Shown here: positions 52,767-62,481 of the stretch, in pieces
Layout of the letters: each line of letters begins with the position of its first letter
Position numbering within the stretch: the first letter of the stretch is position 1
Source: Bordetella ansorpii
GTDB lineage: Bacteria > Pseudomonadota > Gammaproteobacteria > Burkholderiales > Burkholderiaceae_B
DNA length: 64,000 bases
NCBI RefSeq assembly: GCF_900078705.1
Contig: NZ_FKIF01000002.1
Span: 620,001-684,000 of the forward strand
Direction: 5' to 3'
Notes under the pieces: generated by a model
Told to the model about the DNA's origin: nothing
Seen by the model: the letters and a program-made list of their open reading frames with translations, nothing else
Databases searched by the model: none
Translations under genes and position numbers: made by a program

Positions 52767-52949
52767 CGCATCGCGGTGCAGCATGCGCCGGGCCTGCATT
52801 TCAAGGGCTTTGGCGCGTGCGGGCTCCGTCTACATTGCGTTGTATTTTGCGGGGCCCGGGAACATTTGAGCCCCAGGCCGATCGCATAGGCTGCCATAAT
52901 TGCAGCCACTTTGCCGCAAGGCCTGCTCCACCTCCGGATATCGTTGCCG

Positions 52950-54233
52950 ATGAAAAAATCGTCCCAGACCGCCGTTGTTTCCTTTGCATTCGCGCGCCGC
53001 GCACTGGCCGGCGCCATCGCCTCGGCCATGCTCGCCACCGCATTGCCGGTGGCCGCGCAGCAGCAACAGCAGCCGGCCAATCCTCCGCCCGCCACGTCCT
53101 CCAAGGCAACGTCGCCCACGTCGCTGCCCTTCACCGATCCCTCGGCGCCGCAGGTCGGCGACCTGGCCACGGTGCCCGCGCCCACCATCGCGGCCAAGGC
53201 CTGGATCACCGTCGACGTCAACAGCGGCCAGACGCTGGCCTCGTCCAATCCGGACATGAAGGTCGAGCCCGCCTCGCTGACCAAGATCATGACGGCCTAT
53301 GTCGTGTTCAACGCGCTGGAAGAAAAGCGCCTGACGTTGCAGCAACAGGTGCCGGTGTCGGAACACGCCTGGCGCACCGGCGGTTCGCGGATGTTCATCG
53401 AGCCGCGCAAGCCCGTCACGGTCGACGAGCTCAACCAAGGCATGATCGTGCAGTCGGGCAACGATGCCTCGGTGGCGCTGGCCGAGGCCGTCGGCGGCAG
53501 CGAGACCGCCTTCGCCGCGCTGATGAACCAGGAAGCGCAGCGCCTGGGCATGCGCAACACGCACTTCATGAACGCCACGGGCCTGCCCGACCCGCAGCAC
53601 GTCACCACCGCGCGCGACCTGGCGGTGCTGGCTTCGCACCTCATTTCCGATCACCCGGATTTCTTCCACTACTACAAGCAGAAGGAATACACCTACAACA
53701 AGATCACGCAGCCCAACCGCAACCGCCTGCTGTGGGCCGATCCCTCGGTCGATGGCATGAAGACGGGCCATACCGATTCGGCCGGTTACTGCCTGGTCAC
53801 CACCGCCATGCGCGGCGACCGCCGCATCCTCACCGTGCTGGTCGGCGCCGACAGCGAAGCCACGCGCGCCGAAGAAAGCCTGAAACTGCTGAACTGGAGC
53901 TTCCAGAACTTCGACACGGTCAAGCTGTACGGCCAGAACCAGCCTGGCCTGGAAGCGCGCGTCTGGGAAGGCAAGGCCGAGACCGTCAAGCTGGGGCCGC
54001 CCAGCGCGGTGTGGCTGGCCGTGCCACGCGGCAAGGGCGCCGAGATCAAGCCCGTGGCGCAGCGCACCGATCCGCTGGTCGCGCCCATCACCAAGGGTCA
54101 GCAGGTGGGCACCGTGCAGCTCACGCTGGATGGCAAGACGCTGCGCACCGAACCGCTGGTGGCCCAGGAAGACGTCGAACGCGCCGGCTTTTTCGGCCGC
54201 ATGGGCGACATGGTCAAGCGCTGGTTCCAGTAA
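52950..54233 (+). CDS. dacC: D-alanyl-D-alanine carboxypeptidase (PBP5/6 type)
   Basis: A 427-residue peptidoglycan DD-carboxypeptidase. A signal peptide (about residues 1-33, ending LPVAAQ) precedes a Gln/Pro-rich linker. The three active-site motifs are S109 in ASLTKIM, S169 in QSGNDAS and K271 in MKTGHTDSAG. The C-terminal domain (residues 320-410) is the PBP5-type beta domain, followed by an amphipathic tail (GDMVKRWFQ) for membrane association. It trims the terminal D-alanine of pentapeptides in the periplasm. It starts the dacC-dat-ybeD-lipB-lipA block. The choice of dacC over dacA is arbitrary. Confidence 0.94.
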   Translation: MKKSSQTAVVSFAFARRALAGAIASAMLATALPVAAQQQQQPANPPPATSSKATSPTSLPFTDPSAPQVGDLATVPAPTIAAKAWITVDVNSGQTLASSNPDMKVEPASLTKIMTAYVVFNALEEKRLTLQQQVPVSEHAWRTGGSRMFIEPRKPVTVDELNQGMIVQSGNDASVALAEAVGGSETAFAALMNQEAQRLGMRNTHFMNATGLPDPQHVTTARDLAVLASHLISDHPDFFHYYKQKEYTYNKITQPNRNRLLWADPSVDGMKTGHTDSAGYCLVTTAMRGDRRILTVLVGADSEATRAEESLKLLNWSFQNFDTVKLYGQNQPGLEARVWEGKAETVKLGPPSAVWLAVPRGKGAEIKPVAQRTDPLVAPITKGQQVGTVQLTLDGKTLRTEPLVAQEDVERAGFFGRMGDMVKRWFQ

Positions 54234-54317
54234 ACGCCCGCGGAGCAGGGCGGCCGGGGGGTAATGCGCCCGGCTTGCCTTGAAGCGGCACGGTGGCTTT
54301 TCCACGGGAGCGGTTCC

Positions 54318-55184
54318 ATGATCGCGGGCATGCCGGGCGACAGCCAGGTGTATCTCAATGGTGAATTCATGCGCGTGGACGAGGCGAAGATCTCCGTCCT
54401 GGATCGCGGGTTCATCTTCGGCGACGGCATCTACGACGTCGTCCCCGTTTACCAAGGCAAACCGTTCCGCGTCGACGGCCACCTGGACCGCCTGCAACGC
54501 AGCCTGGCCGCGCTGCGCATCGCGCCGCCCATGGACCGCGCCGGCTGGGCGGACCTGGTCCGGGAACTGGCGGCGCGTTGCCCCGAGCCGTATTGCATCG
54601 TCTACCTGCAGGTCACGCGCGGCGTGGCCAGGCGTGACCACGGCTTTCCCGCCGCCTCCATCGCGCCCACGGTGTTCGGCATGGCCACGCCGTTCACCCC
54701 GCCCACGCCCGAGTCGCTCGCCCGGGGCATGACCGCCATCACCATCGCCGATGAACGCTGGCTGCATTGCGAGATCAAGTCGATTTCGCTGCTGGGCAAT
54801 GTGCTGGCCAAGCAGCAGGCGCTGGAGGCCGGCGTGGACGAGGTCGTGCAGTTCCGCGACGGCTGGCTGACCGAGGGGTCGTCGTCCAATATCTGGGTGG
54901 TGTCCGGCGGCACGCTGCTGGCGCCGCCGCGCGACAACCTCATCCTGGAAGGCATTCGCTACGGCCTTCTGGCCGAATTGGCGCAGGAAGCCGGCGTGCC
55001 GTTCGAGGCGCGCCGGCTCTCGCGCCAGGAAGTGCTGGCGGCCGACGAGTTGCTGGTGACCTCGGCGGCCCGGGAAGTGCAGCCATTGCTGATGCTGGAC
55101 GGCAAGCCCGTGGGCGATGGCAAGCCCGGCCCTGTTTTTGCCAGGTTGCGTGCGGGTTATGATGCCCGCATCGCCGCGCTCTAG
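54318..55184 (+). CDS. dat: D-amino acid aminotransferase
   Basis: A 288-residue fold-type IV PLP enzyme. YLNGEFMRVDEAKISVLDRG opens the protein, FGDGIYDVVPVYQGKPF follows, the PLP lysine is K154 in CEIKSISLLGN, and EGSSSNIWVV marks the cofactor phosphate region. The family includes D-alanine aminotransferase and branched-chain aminotransferases; the position after dacC suggests D-alanine/D-glutamate metabolism. A GGGAG at 54306-54310 with 7-base spacing supports ATG 54318. Confidence 0.9.
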   Translation: MIAGMPGDSQVYLNGEFMRVDEAKISVLDRGFIFGDGIYDVVPVYQGKPFRVDGHLDRLQRSLAALRIAPPMDRAGWADLVRELAARCPEPYCIVYLQVTRGVARRDHGFPAASIAPTVFGMATPFTPPTPESLARGMTAITIADERWLHCEIKSISLLGNVLAKQQALEAGVDEVVQFRDGWLTEGSSSNIWVVSGGTLLAPPRDNLILEGIRYGLLAELAQEAGVPFEARRLSRQEVLAADELLVTSAAREVQPLLMLDGKPVGDGKPGPVFARLRAGYDARIAAL

Positions 55185-55291
55185 GCCCTCGCGTGCGTTT
55201 CGCACCGGGCCGTTCCGTGCGGCCCGCGCCGCCGTTCGCCGCCGGGACTTTCCCCGGCCCGGCCAGGCGGCCCTGCCAGGCTGAAGCAACG

Positions 55292-55564
55292 ATGAATATC
55301 CCGCCCGAAGAATCGCTGATCGAATATCCGTCCAACTTTCCCATCAAGGTGATGGGCAAGCAGCACCCGGATTTCGCGCAGCGGCTGACCGAAGTCGTGC
55401 TGCAGTTCGACCCTGGCTTCGACGCTTCCTCCGTCGAGATGCGCCCCAGCAAGGGCGGCAACTACCTGGGCCTGACGTTCACCGTGCGCGCCACCTCGCG
55501 CGAGCAGCTCGACGGGCTGTACCGCGCGCTGCATGGCCATCCGATGGTGTCCATCGTCCTGTAG
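55292..55564 (+). CDS. ybeD: YbeD/DUF493 family protein
   Basis: A 90-residue ferredoxin-like fold protein with [19 protein letters not shown] and the C-terminal [15 protein letters not shown] typical of YbeD. The family is conserved between dacA and lipB in many proteobacteria. It has been suggested to have a regulatory, ACT-like role in lipoate metabolism, but no activity is established. It ends 13 bases before lipB. Confidence 0.9.
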   Translation: MNIPPEESLIEYPSNFPIKVMGKQHPDFAQRLTEVVLQFDPGFDASSVEMRPSKGGNYLGLTFTVRATSREQLDGLYRALHGHPMVSIVL

Positions 55565-55577
55565 GCGTGCAGGGTCC

Positions 55578-56228
55578 GTGCAAGCCGTCACCAAGTGGCT
55601 GGACCGTCCGGCCGACTACCTGCCGGTGTGGCGCGCCATGCGCGACTACACCGAGGAACGCGCCTCCGATTCCGAAGACCAGATCTGGCTGTGCGAGCAC
55701 TCGCCGGTCTATACGCTGGGCCAGGCCGGCCTGGAAACCCACCTGCTGAAGGCCAACGGCATTCCCGTGGTGCATTGCGACCGCGGCGGGCAGATCACCT
55801 ACCACGGGCCCGGCCAACTGGTGGCCTACGTGCTGCTGGACCTGCGCCGCGCGCGCCTGTACGTGCGCGAATACGTGTCCCTGCTGGAAGAGGCCGTCAT
55901 CGGCACGCTGCGCGAGTTCGGCGTGCGGGGCGCCTGCAGGAAGCCGGGCGCGCCCGGCGTCTACGTACCCGATCCGCAAGGCGGCGCCGAACTGGCCAAG
56001 ATCGCCGCCCTGGGCATCAAGGTGCGCAACGGACATGCTTACCACGGTCTGTCGATCAACGTGGACATGGATCTGGCGCCCTTTCTGGGCATCAATCCTT
56101 GTGGCTACGAAGGGCTGCGTACCGTGGACATGGCTTCGTGCGGCGTGCGCGCCGACCTGGCCGAGGTCGGCGCCAGCGTGGCCCGGCGCGTGACGCCGCG
56201 GATTTCCGGCGAAGGCTTGTGCGGGTAG
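55578..56228 (+). CDS. lipB: Octanoyl-[acyl-carrier-protein] transferase
   Basis: A 216-residue octanoyltransferase, the first step of lipoate attachment: it moves octanoate from ACP to lipoyl domains. Signature runs are [49 protein letters not shown] with the catalytic lysine, and DMASCGVR with the catalytic cysteine. The start is GTG 55578, preceded by a weak AGGG. Lipoyl synthase lies two genes downstream. Confidence 0.95.
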   Translation: MQAVTKWLDRPADYLPVWRAMRDYTEERASDSEDQIWLCEHSPVYTLGQAGLETHLLKANGIPVVHCDRGGQITYHGPGQLVAYVLLDLRRARLYVREYVSLLEEAVIGTLREFGVRGACRKPGAPGVYVPDPQGGAELAKIAALGIKVRNGHAYHGLSINVDMDLAPFLGINPCGYEGLRTVDMASCGVRADLAEVGASVARRVTPRISGEGLCG

Positions 56229-56294
56229 GCGGTGCGGCGCCCCTGACGTACGCTATCACCAAGCGCGGCCGCTGGCCGCTTCTGGAGCCTCCTC

Positions 56295-56708
56295 ATGAAG
56301 ACGCAACCGGACGACGGCGACATCTGGCTGGTCTACGACGGCGAATGCCCGCTGTGCCGCACCTATTGCAAATACGTCCGTGTCCGCGAGGCGGCGGGCC
56401 GCCTGCACCTGGTCGACGCCCGCCAGCCCGGCCCGCTGATGGACGAAATCACCGCCGCCGGCCTGGACATCGATCAGGGCATGGTGGTGAAACTGGGCGG
56501 CCGCCTCCACTATGGCCCCGACGCCATCCGCGTCCTGACCCTGCTGAGCACGCCTTCGGGCCTTTTCAACCGCGCCAGCTACCTCTTCTTCGGTTCGGAA
56601 CGCGCCGCCGGCATCTGGTACCCCATCAGCAAGGCCGTCCGCAACCTCGTGCTGAAAGTCATGGGCATCCGCTACATCGAGAACCTGAAACGCGCGCCGC
56701 CCGGATGA
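56295..56708 (+). CDS. DCC-family thiol-disulfide oxidoreductase-like protein (DUF393)
   Basis: A 137-residue protein with the eponymous motif: VYDGECPLCRTYCKYVRVRE near residue 13 (Asp, then CxxC). It also has an R-L-V-D-A-R-Q strand and an IDQGMVVKLGGRLHYGPDAI stretch. The family has a thioredoxin-like fold and predicted redox activity, but no known substrate. Its position between lipB and lipA is unusual and may be coincidental or related to thiol chemistry. Confidence 0.87.
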   Translation: MKTQPDDGDIWLVYDGECPLCRTYCKYVRVREAAGRLHLVDARQPGPLMDEITAAGLDIDQGMVVKLGGRLHYGPDAIRVLTLLSTPSGLFNRASYLFFGSERAAGIWYPISKAVRNLVLKVMGIRYIENLKRAPPG

Positions 56709-56888
56709 ATTTGTTTCTGATCGCGCTAAAGAACCCACATCCCCGACAGCAACGAGACAATCCCCAAGACCCCACCCGTCCCCGGTTTGAAGAACGGCGG
56801 CCCGGGGGGGCACCTCCGGGAAGACCCTGTACACTAGCTTTTTTGCACGCAGGCGCAGGCGCTCCCGCCTTCGCCCCGAAGGTACCCA

Positions 56889-57887
56889 ATGTCCACGACT
56901 GGCGAATCCCCCACTTCCGTAGACCCGCAGGCCGCCGCGCCCGCCGCCTACGACGCGACCCAGAAGCAGAAGTCCCAGGCCAAGACCGCGCGCATTCCCA
57001 TCAAGATCGTGCCGGCCGAGCGCCTGAAGAAACCCGAATGGATCCGCGTGCGCGCGGCCTCGCCGGGATCGCGGTTCTACGACATCAAGCGCATCCTGCG
57101 CGAGCACAACCTGCATACGGTTTGCGAGGAAGCCTCGTGTCCGAACATCGGCGAGTGCTTCGGCAAGGGCACTGCCACGTTCATGATCATGGGCGACAAG
57201 TGCACCCGCCGCTGCCCGTTCTGTGACGTGGGCCATGGCCGCCCCGACCCGCTGGACGCCAACGAGCCCGCCAACCTGGCGCGCACCATCGCCGCATTGA
57301 AGCTGTCGTACGTGGTCATCACCTCGGTCGACCGCGACGACCTGCGCGACGGCGGCGCGGCGCACTTCGTCGATTGCATCACGCAGATCCGCGAACAGTC
57401 GCCTTCCACCCGCATCGAAGTGCTGGTCCCCGATTTCCGCGGCCGCCTGGACCGCGCGCTGGCCATCCTGAACAGCGGTCCGCCGGACGTGATGAACCAC
57501 AACCTGGAGACCGTGCCGCGCCTGTACAAGCAGGCCCGTCCGGGTTCCGACTACATGCACTCGCTGAAGCTGCTGGCCGAGTTCAAGCAGCTGCATCCCG
57601 AGGTGCCGACCAAGTCGGGCCTGATGCTGGGCCTGGGCGAGACGGACGAGGAAATCCTGCAGGTGATGCGCGACATGCGCGCACACAACGTCGACATGAT
57701 CACCATCGGCCAGTACCTCCAGCCGTCCGAGCACCACCTGCCGGTGCTGCGCTACGTCCATCCCGACACTTTCGCGATGTTCGAGCGCGAGGCCTATGCC
57801 ATGGGCTTCTCGCACGCGGCCGTGGGGGCCATGGTACGGTCTTCGTACCACGCCGACGAACAGGCCCACGCCGCCGGCGTCAACTGA
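56889..57887 (+). CDS. lipA: Lipoyl synthase
   Basis: A 332-residue radical SAM enzyme that inserts two sulphurs into octanoyl groups. The auxiliary cluster cysteines are in [13 protein letters not shown] (about residues 79-91) and the radical SAM cluster is [13 protein letters not shown] (about residues 105-117). SYHADEQA near the end holds the R-S-S-Y type final motif with the serine ligand. A variable N-terminal extension of about 35 residues precedes the core. It ends just before a clear intrinsic terminator. Confidence 0.97.
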   Translation: MSTTGESPTSVDPQAAAPAAYDATQKQKSQAKTARIPIKIVPAERLKKPEWIRVRAASPGSRFYDIKRILREHNLHTVCEEASCPNIGECFGKGTATFMIMGDKCTRRCPFCDVGHGRPDPLDANEPANLARTIAALKLSYVVITSVDRDDLRDGGAAHFVDCITQIREQSPSTRIEVLVPDFRGRLDRALAILNSGPPDVMNHNLETVPRLYKQARPGSDYMHSLKLLAEFKQLHPEVPTKSGLMLGLGETDEEILQVMRDMRAHNVDMITIGQYLQPSEHHLPVLRYVHPDTFAMFEREAYAMGFSHAAVGAMVRSSYHADEQAHAAGVN

Positions 57888-57916
57888 TTCCGGCGTTTCG
57901 CGCGCTGCATCGGATC

Positions 57917-57941
57917 GGCGCGGTTTCGTCCGCGCCTTTTT
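57917..57941 (+). terminator. Rho-independent terminator after lipA
   Basis: A 7-bp stem GGCGCGG/CCGCGCC (57917-57923 and 57930-57936) with loop TTTCGT is followed directly by five T at 57937-57941, 30 bases after the lipA stop. This is the clearest intrinsic terminator in the window and closes the dacC-lipA block. Confidence 0.85.
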
Positions 57942-57984
57942 GTATCTGCCAGGTGGGCCGGCGTTTGTCGGACCGGGGGCGCGA

Positions 57985-58527
57985 TCAGTAGGTTTCGGCT
58001 TCCGCCAACGTCGGGGCCGCCTTGTCTCTTGCCGACAATTGCGGGGGCCCCTCCAATGGCCATCGCACACCGATCGCGGGATCATTCCACAACAGGCCCC
58101 GGTCGTACTCCGGTGCGTAGTATTCGGTGACCTTGTAGAGCACCTCGGCGCAGTCCGAGAGCACCAGCAAACCGTGCGCAAAACCCTCGGGTATCCACAT
58201 CTGGCGCCGGTTTTCCGCGGACAGCACGCCGCCCGCCCATTGACCGAATGTGGGAGAGCCGCGCCGCAGGTCGACCGCCACATCGAAGATTTCCCCCGCC
58301 ACTACGCGAACCAGCTTGGCTTGGGGGCGTTGGATCTGGTAGTGCAGGCCCCGCAGTACATTGCGCGAAGAGCGCGACTGGTTTTCCTGCACGAAGCGCA
58401 ACGGTCGGCCGACCACTTCTTCCAGTGCCGCCAGGCGGAAACTCTCGTAGAAATACCCTCGTGCATCCTCGTGTACCACAGGTTCGGTGATCAGGATGCC
58501 GGGAATGGTCGCGGGGGTGAATTTCAT
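57985..58527 (-). CDS. rmlC: dTDP-4-dehydrorhamnose 3,5-epimerase
   Basis: A 180-residue cupin that epimerises dTDP-4-keto-6-deoxyglucose at C3 and C5. Visible motifs are EDARGYFYESFR, FVQENQSRSSRNVLRGLHYQ with the catalytic histidine, VAVDLRRGSPTFGQW, and IPEGFAHGLLVLSD followed by YKVTEYYAPEYD with the catalytic tyrosine. It acts with RmlB and RmlD encoded 1.2-2.1 kb away and with RmlA 17 kb upstream. An aldo/keto reductase gene lies between it and rmlD. Confidence 0.96.
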   Translation of the reverse strand: MKFTPATIPGILITEPVVHEDARGYFYESFRLAALEEVVGRPLRFVQENQSRSSRNVLRGLHYQIQRPQAKLVRVVAGEIFDVAVDLRRGSPTFGQWAGGVLSAENRRQMWIPEGFAHGLLVLSDCAEVLYKVTEYYAPEYDRGLLWNDPAIGVRWPLEGPPQLSARDKAAPTLAEAETY

Positions 58528-58663
58528 GTTTTGGAAAAAAGCGGGAAAGCCCTATCAGCGTCCACTGTAGCGCAGCCGCATGCGGCAGGCCTGCCGACAG
58601 GCGTATGCTGCATGGCAGCGCTCTTCTCATTCGCCGGCCCACCATGCAAAAGGACGATTCTCC

Positions 58664-59674
58664 ATGAAATACCGCCGACTTGGCAGCAGCAATCTGCAGG
58701 TTTCCGCGCTTTGCCTGGGCACCATGATGTTCGGGGAGCAGACGCCGTTCGACGAGGCCCGCGCGATCGTCGCCTCGGCACGCGACCACGGCCTTAATTT
58801 CATCGACACCGCCGATGTCTACAACCAGGGGCGGTCGGAAGAAGTGGTGGGACAGTTGCTGGCGGGCCAGCGGCACGAGTGGGTGCTGGCCAGCAAAATC
58901 GGCAATGTCTTCGACAAGGCGCCCAATCATTCGCACTACTCGCGCCAGTGGCTGACGCAGGGCGTCGAGGGCAGTCTGAAGCGCATGGGCACCGATTACA
59001 TGGACATCCTTTACCTGCATCGCGATTTCCACCAGGAGAACCTGGAGGAGGCCGTGTGGACGCTGGGTGACCTGATCCGCGCGGGCAAGCTGCGCAGCTT
59101 CGGCGTATCCAACTTCCGCGGCTGGCGCATTGCCGAAATCGTGCGCCTGTGCGAACGACTGGGTGTGCCCAAGCCGGTCGTCTGCCAGCCTTACTACAAC
59201 ATGCTCAACCGCAATCCCGAAATCGAGATTCTGCCTGCCTGTGCGCATTACGGCCTGGGCGTGGTGCCCTACAGTCCGATCGCGCGCGGGGTGCTGACGG
59301 GCAAGTATCTGCCGGGCCAGGCACCGGCAGCCGATACCCGTGCCGGCCGCGGTGACAAGCGCATCCTGGATACCGAGTTCCGCGAGGAATCGCTGTTGAT
59401 CGCGGGCCAACTTGTCGATTACTGCAGGGATCGCGGCGTGCTGCCTGGCCATTTCGCGACGGCGTGGGTACTGGCCAATCCGATCGTCAGCGCCGTCATC
59501 GCCGGGCCGCGTACCCTGGGCCAGATGGAGGATTACTACGGTGCGTTGGACGTGGCGATTTCGCCGCAGGAGGAGGCCATGGTCAATGGTTGGGTGGTGC
59601 CGGGCCATGCGTCTTCGCATGGCTACAACGATCCGAGCTATCCGTTCTTCGGGCGGCCCGTGCCCGTGGCGTAA
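58664..59674 (+). CDS. Aldo/keto reductase
   Basis: A 336-residue TIM-barrel oxidoreductase using NADPH. It starts KYRRLGSSNLQVSALCLGTM, has the catalytic aspartate in FIDTADVYNQG, the lysine in VLASKIGN, and the barrel histidine in ILYLHRDF. NPIVSAVIAGPRTLGQME is the cofactor region. It resembles YghZ/voltage-channel beta-subunit-like AKRs of general metabolism. It is placed among rml genes but on the opposite strand and is not a known part of the rhamnose pathway. Confidence 0.9.
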   Translation: MKYRRLGSSNLQVSALCLGTMMFGEQTPFDEARAIVASARDHGLNFIDTADVYNQGRSEEVVGQLLAGQRHEWVLASKIGNVFDKAPNHSHYSRQWLTQGVEGSLKRMGTDYMDILYLHRDFHQENLEEAVWTLGDLIRAGKLRSFGVSNFRGWRIAEIVRLCERLGVPKPVVCQPYYNMLNRNPEIEILPACAHYGLGVVPYSPIARGVLTGKYLPGQAPAADTRAGRGDKRILDTEFREESLLIAGQLVDYCRDRGVLPGHFATAWVLANPIVSAVIAGPRTLGQMEDYYGALDVAISPQEEAMVNGWVVPGHASSHGYNDPSYPFFGRPVPVA

Positions 59675-59675
59675 G

Positions 59676-59713
59676 GGTTGCTTGGGGCCGGCGAACGCCG
59701 GCCCCAAGCAACC
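59676..59713. terminator. Perfect 18-bp inverted repeat between convergent genes
   Basis: The arms 59676-59693 and 59696-59713 are exact reverse complements around the dinucleotide AA. They fill the whole gap between the aldo/keto reductase stop and the rmlD stop and include the last base of rmlD. The stem is very stable, and both genes point into it, so a bidirectional terminator is likely. There is no U-tract beyond either arm. Confidence 0.6.
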
Positions 59714-60606
59714 TACCGGAGGTTAGACCGCATCAATGTTTGTATTGCGGCATCCAGGTCCTCACGCCAATCGGGCAATGCAATGCCCAGGGCCCGAGAA
59801 AGCGCGCTGCTGTCCAGGCGGCTGTTGCGTGGCCTGCGTGCCAGAGCGGGATCGTCCGGGGTGGGGATGGCCTCGATGTTTTCCAGCCGTAGGCCAAGCG
59901 CGGGATCATGGGCACGTGCGCGTTCGACAATGTGGCAGGCCAGCCCATGCCGGTCGACCGCGCCGGTCGGCGCGAGGTGATACAGCCCTGAGGCCAGAAG
60001 CCCGGCTTGGTGGGCAACGATGGCTTGCACGCTGACTGCGGCCAGACGATCGGCCGAGACAGGCGCGCCCACCTGGTCCGACACCATGCGCAAGGTATTT
60101 TGCGTGGCGGCCAGTTTCAGCACCGTCCTGACGAAATTCTCGCCATGCGTGGCATACACCCAACTCGTGCGCAGTACCAGCGCGCGGCAGCCGCTTTCGC
60201 GTACGGCGTTGTCGCCTGCCAGTTTGGTCTGTCCGTAGACGTTGAGGGGATGTGCGGCGTCGCTCTCGACATAAGCCCCGGCCTTGCGGCCGTCGAACAC
60301 GTAGTCGCTGGAATAGTGCACCAGCAGCGCATCGCGCTCACGCGCGATATCGGCCAGTACGGCGACCGCCTCGGCGTTGATTTGCCGGGCCAGGGCCTGT
60401 TGGTGCTCCGCCCGGTCCACCGCGGTATAAGCGGCCGCGTTCACGATGACGTCGGGAGCAATAGCGTCGACGACATCGCGCAAGGCCTGAATCTGCGTCA
60501 GGTCCGCCTGCGCCCGGCCCAGTGCCGTCAGGTCGCCCAGGCGGCGCAGTGCAGGGAGCAATGCCTGCCCCATCTGGCCCGCGGCACCCAGCAGGAGCAG
60601 TTTCAT
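59713..60606 (-). CDS. rmlD: dTDP-4-dehydrorhamnose reductase
   Basis: A 297-residue SDR that makes dTDP-L-rhamnose in the last pathway step. It begins [19 protein letters not shown]; further motifs are [26 protein letters not shown], and [15 protein letters not shown] with the Tyr-x3-Lys pair. The C-terminus [18 protein letters not shown] is typical of RmlD. Start ATG 60606 overlaps the rmlB stop (4 bases), so rmlB-rmlD are translationally coupled. Confidence 0.96.
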   Translation of the reverse strand: MKLLLLGAAGQMGQALLPALRRLGDLTALGRAQADLTQIQALRDVVDAIAPDVIVNAAAYTAVDRAEHQQALARQINAEAVAVLADIARERDALLVHYSSDYVFDGRKAGAYVESDAAHPLNVYGQTKLAGDNAVRESGCRALVLRTSWVYATHGENFVRTVLKLAATQNTLRMVSDQVGAPVSADRLAAVSVQAIVAHQAGLLASGLYHLAPTGAVDRHGLACHIVERARAHDPALGLRLENIEAIPTPDDPALARRPRNSRLDSSALSRALGIALPDWREDLDAAIQTLMRSNLR

Positions 60607-61661
60607 GGCATGTACTGTCGAGCGACCCAATTGCGATAGGCTCCGCTGGTGGCGCGCCATACCCATTCGGGATTGTCCAGATACCATTGGACCGTCCGGC
60701 GCAGGCCGCGCGCAAAATCATGCGCGGGTGACCAGTTCAATTCGCGCGCCACTTTTCGCATGTCGATGGCATAGCGGCGGTCGTGGCCCGGCCGGTCGCG
60801 CACGAACGTGATCAGCCGGCTATACGATCCCTGCGGATCGGGCCGAAGTTCATCGAGCAGCGAGCACAGCGCATGCACGACATCCAGGTTGGCCTGCTCG
60901 TTGTTGCCGCCGATGTTGTAGGTCTGGCCGGGCTCGCCGGCCTCGAGCACGCGGCGCAGGCCGCTGCAGTGATCGCCGACGTAGAGCCAGTCGCGCACTT
61001 GCATGCCATCGCCATAAATCGGCAACGGCTTGCCGGCCAGCGCGTTGTGGATGGCCAGTGGAATCAGTTTTTCTGGGAACTGGTATGGGCCGTAGTTGTT
61101 GGAACAATTGGTGGTAAGTACCGGCAGGCCATAAGTATGATGGTAGGCCCGAGCCAGGTGGTCGCTGGCCGCCTTGCTGGCCGAATAGGGACTGTTCGGT
61201 TGGTAGGGGTGCGCTTCGGTGAAGGCCTGATCGCCGGGTAGGAGCGACCCATAAACCTCGTCGGTGGAAATGTGCATGTGCCGGAAGTCGGTGTGTTGCG
61301 TGCCTTCCAACGTGCTCCAATATGCCCGGACTGCCTCCAGCAAATGGAAGGTACCCACGACATTGGTGTGTATGAATTCGCCGGGGCCCAGAATTGATCG
61401 GTCCACATGAGACTCCGCGGCGAAGTGGATGACTGCGCGCGGCCGGTGCTCGGCTAGCACGCGCTGCAGTAGCGAGGCATCGCAGATGTCGCCGTGCACG
61501 AACCGGTGACGCGGATCGCCGCGCAATCCGGTCAGGTTGTCCAGGTTGCCCGCATAGGTCAGCTTGTCCAGATTGACGATGGGTTCATCGTGCCCCGCGA
61601 ACCAGTCCAGGACGAAATTGGAGCCGATGAAGCCGGCGCCGCCAGTAACCAGCAGAGTCAT
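60603..61661 (-). CDS. rmlB: dTDP-glucose 4,6-dehydratase
   Basis: A 352-residue extended [19 protein letters not shown] binds NAD, and [15 protein letters not shown] is the family signature. STDEVYGSL holds the active-site Thr-Asp-Glu, and [20 protein letters not shown] holds the Tyr-x3-Lys pair. The product, dTDP-4-keto-6-deoxyglucose, feeds both the rhamnose branch (RmlC, RmlD) and the 3-amino-sugar branch (ketoisomerase at 37782, aminotransferase at 32072). This is the only rmlB in the window, so the two branches share it. Start ATG 61661. Confidence 0.97.
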   Translation of the reverse strand: MTLLVTGGAGFIGSNFVLDWFAGHDEPIVNLDKLTYAGNLDNLTGLRGDPRHRFVHGDICDASLLQRVLAEHRPRAVIHFAAESHVDRSILGPGEFIHTNVVGTFHLLEAVRAYWSTLEGTQHTDFRHMHISTDEVYGSLLPGDQAFTEAHPYQPNSPYSASKAASDHLARAYHHTYGLPVLTTNCSNNYGPYQFPEKLIPLAIHNALAGKPLPIYGDGMQVRDWLYVGDHCSGLRRVLEAGEPGQTYNIGGNNEQANLDVVHALCSLLDELRPDPQGSYSRLITFVRDRPGHDRRYAIDMRKVARELNWSPAHDFARGLRRTVQWYLDNPEWVWRATSGAYRNWVARQYMP

Positions 61662-61736
61662 TATGTGCGAGAGAGCGGGATCGGAGGCCCATTGTAAATG
61701 GGCGACTGGCATCAGTCCTCTCGCTATCCCTTTGTG

Positions 61737-62297
61737 TCAATCGGCCTGGCGGGCGTTCGGGCTGGTCCACAGCACGTCGGGGTGGCCGGCCACGCGGTTC
61801 AGGTGGCGGGCCAGCACGAACATCAGGTCCGACAGCCGGTTCAGGTATTGGCGCGAGGCGGCCTGCACCGCTTCGGTGTGGGACAGCGTGACCACCGAGC
61901 GCTCGGCGCGGCGCGCGACGGTGCGCGAGATGTGGGCCAGCGCGGCCGCCCGGCTGCCCCCGGGCAGGATGAATTCGCGCAGCGGTGGCAGGGCGGCGTT
62001 GTAGTGCGCCAGCCGCGCGTCCAGATGCGCCACCTGGGCTTCGGCCAGGGCCACGTGGCCAGGAATGCTCAGTTCGGCGCCCAGGTCGAACAGGTCGTTC
62101 TGGATGGCGCGCAGATCCGCCGCAACGTCGTCTGGCAACGTCTCGGCGCACAGCACGCCCAGCGTGCTGTTCAGTTCGTCCACGTCGCCCAGCGCGGCGA
62201 TGCGCGGGGCATCCTTGCCAGTGCGCGTGCCATCGCCCAGGCCGGTGGTGCCGTCGTCGCCGGTGCGGGTGGCGATCACGGAAAGACGGTTGGCCAT
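61737..62297 (-). CDS. Cob(I)alamin adenosyltransferase (PduO type)
   Basis: A 186-residue four-helix-bundle enzyme that transfers adenosyl from ATP to cobalamin. The N-terminus has VIATRTGDDGTTGLGDGTRT with the ATP loop, followed by GDVDELNSTLGVL. The C-terminal TVARRAERSVVTL and LNRLSDLMFVLARHLNR helices carry the conserved arginine and asparagine. In Bordetella relatives it serves B12-dependent enzymes such as methylmalonyl-CoA mutase. It lies next to rmlB on the same strand but is not related in function. Confidence 0.92.
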   Translation of the reverse strand: MANRLSVIATRTGDDGTTGLGDGTRTGKDAPRIAALGDVDELNSTLGVLCAETLPDDVAADLRAIQNDLFDLGAELSIPGHVALAEAQVAHLDARLAHYNAALPPLREFILPGGSRAAALAHISRTVARRAERSVVTLSHTEAVQAASRQYLNRLSDLMFVLARHLNRVAGHPDVLWTSPNARQAD

Positions 62298-62481
62298 GCG
62301 GGTCTCCTGGTGAGGTGAAGGGGGCAATCCTAGCACTGCGGGGGCCAGCCGGCCGCGCGCCATCCGGGCGGCACGCCAGGTACCGGCCTGTAATCCGCTG
62401 TAGCGCCAATATGTGCCCCGATGCGCATCGTGCACAGCCGCGTGCGCTATGCTGGACGCTGACATGCAGGAGGGTTTGCGC

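Noticed and set aside
52830-55289. 819-codon open frame on the minus strand opposite dacC and dat
   Set aside because: It is a shadow of two well-supported genes, with low-complexity Arg/His/Gly composition and no family signature.
56256-58283. 675-codon open frame on the minus strand opposite lipA
   Set aside because: It covers lipA and the DCC gene in antisense and crosses the intrinsic terminator. Composition is that of a shadow frame.
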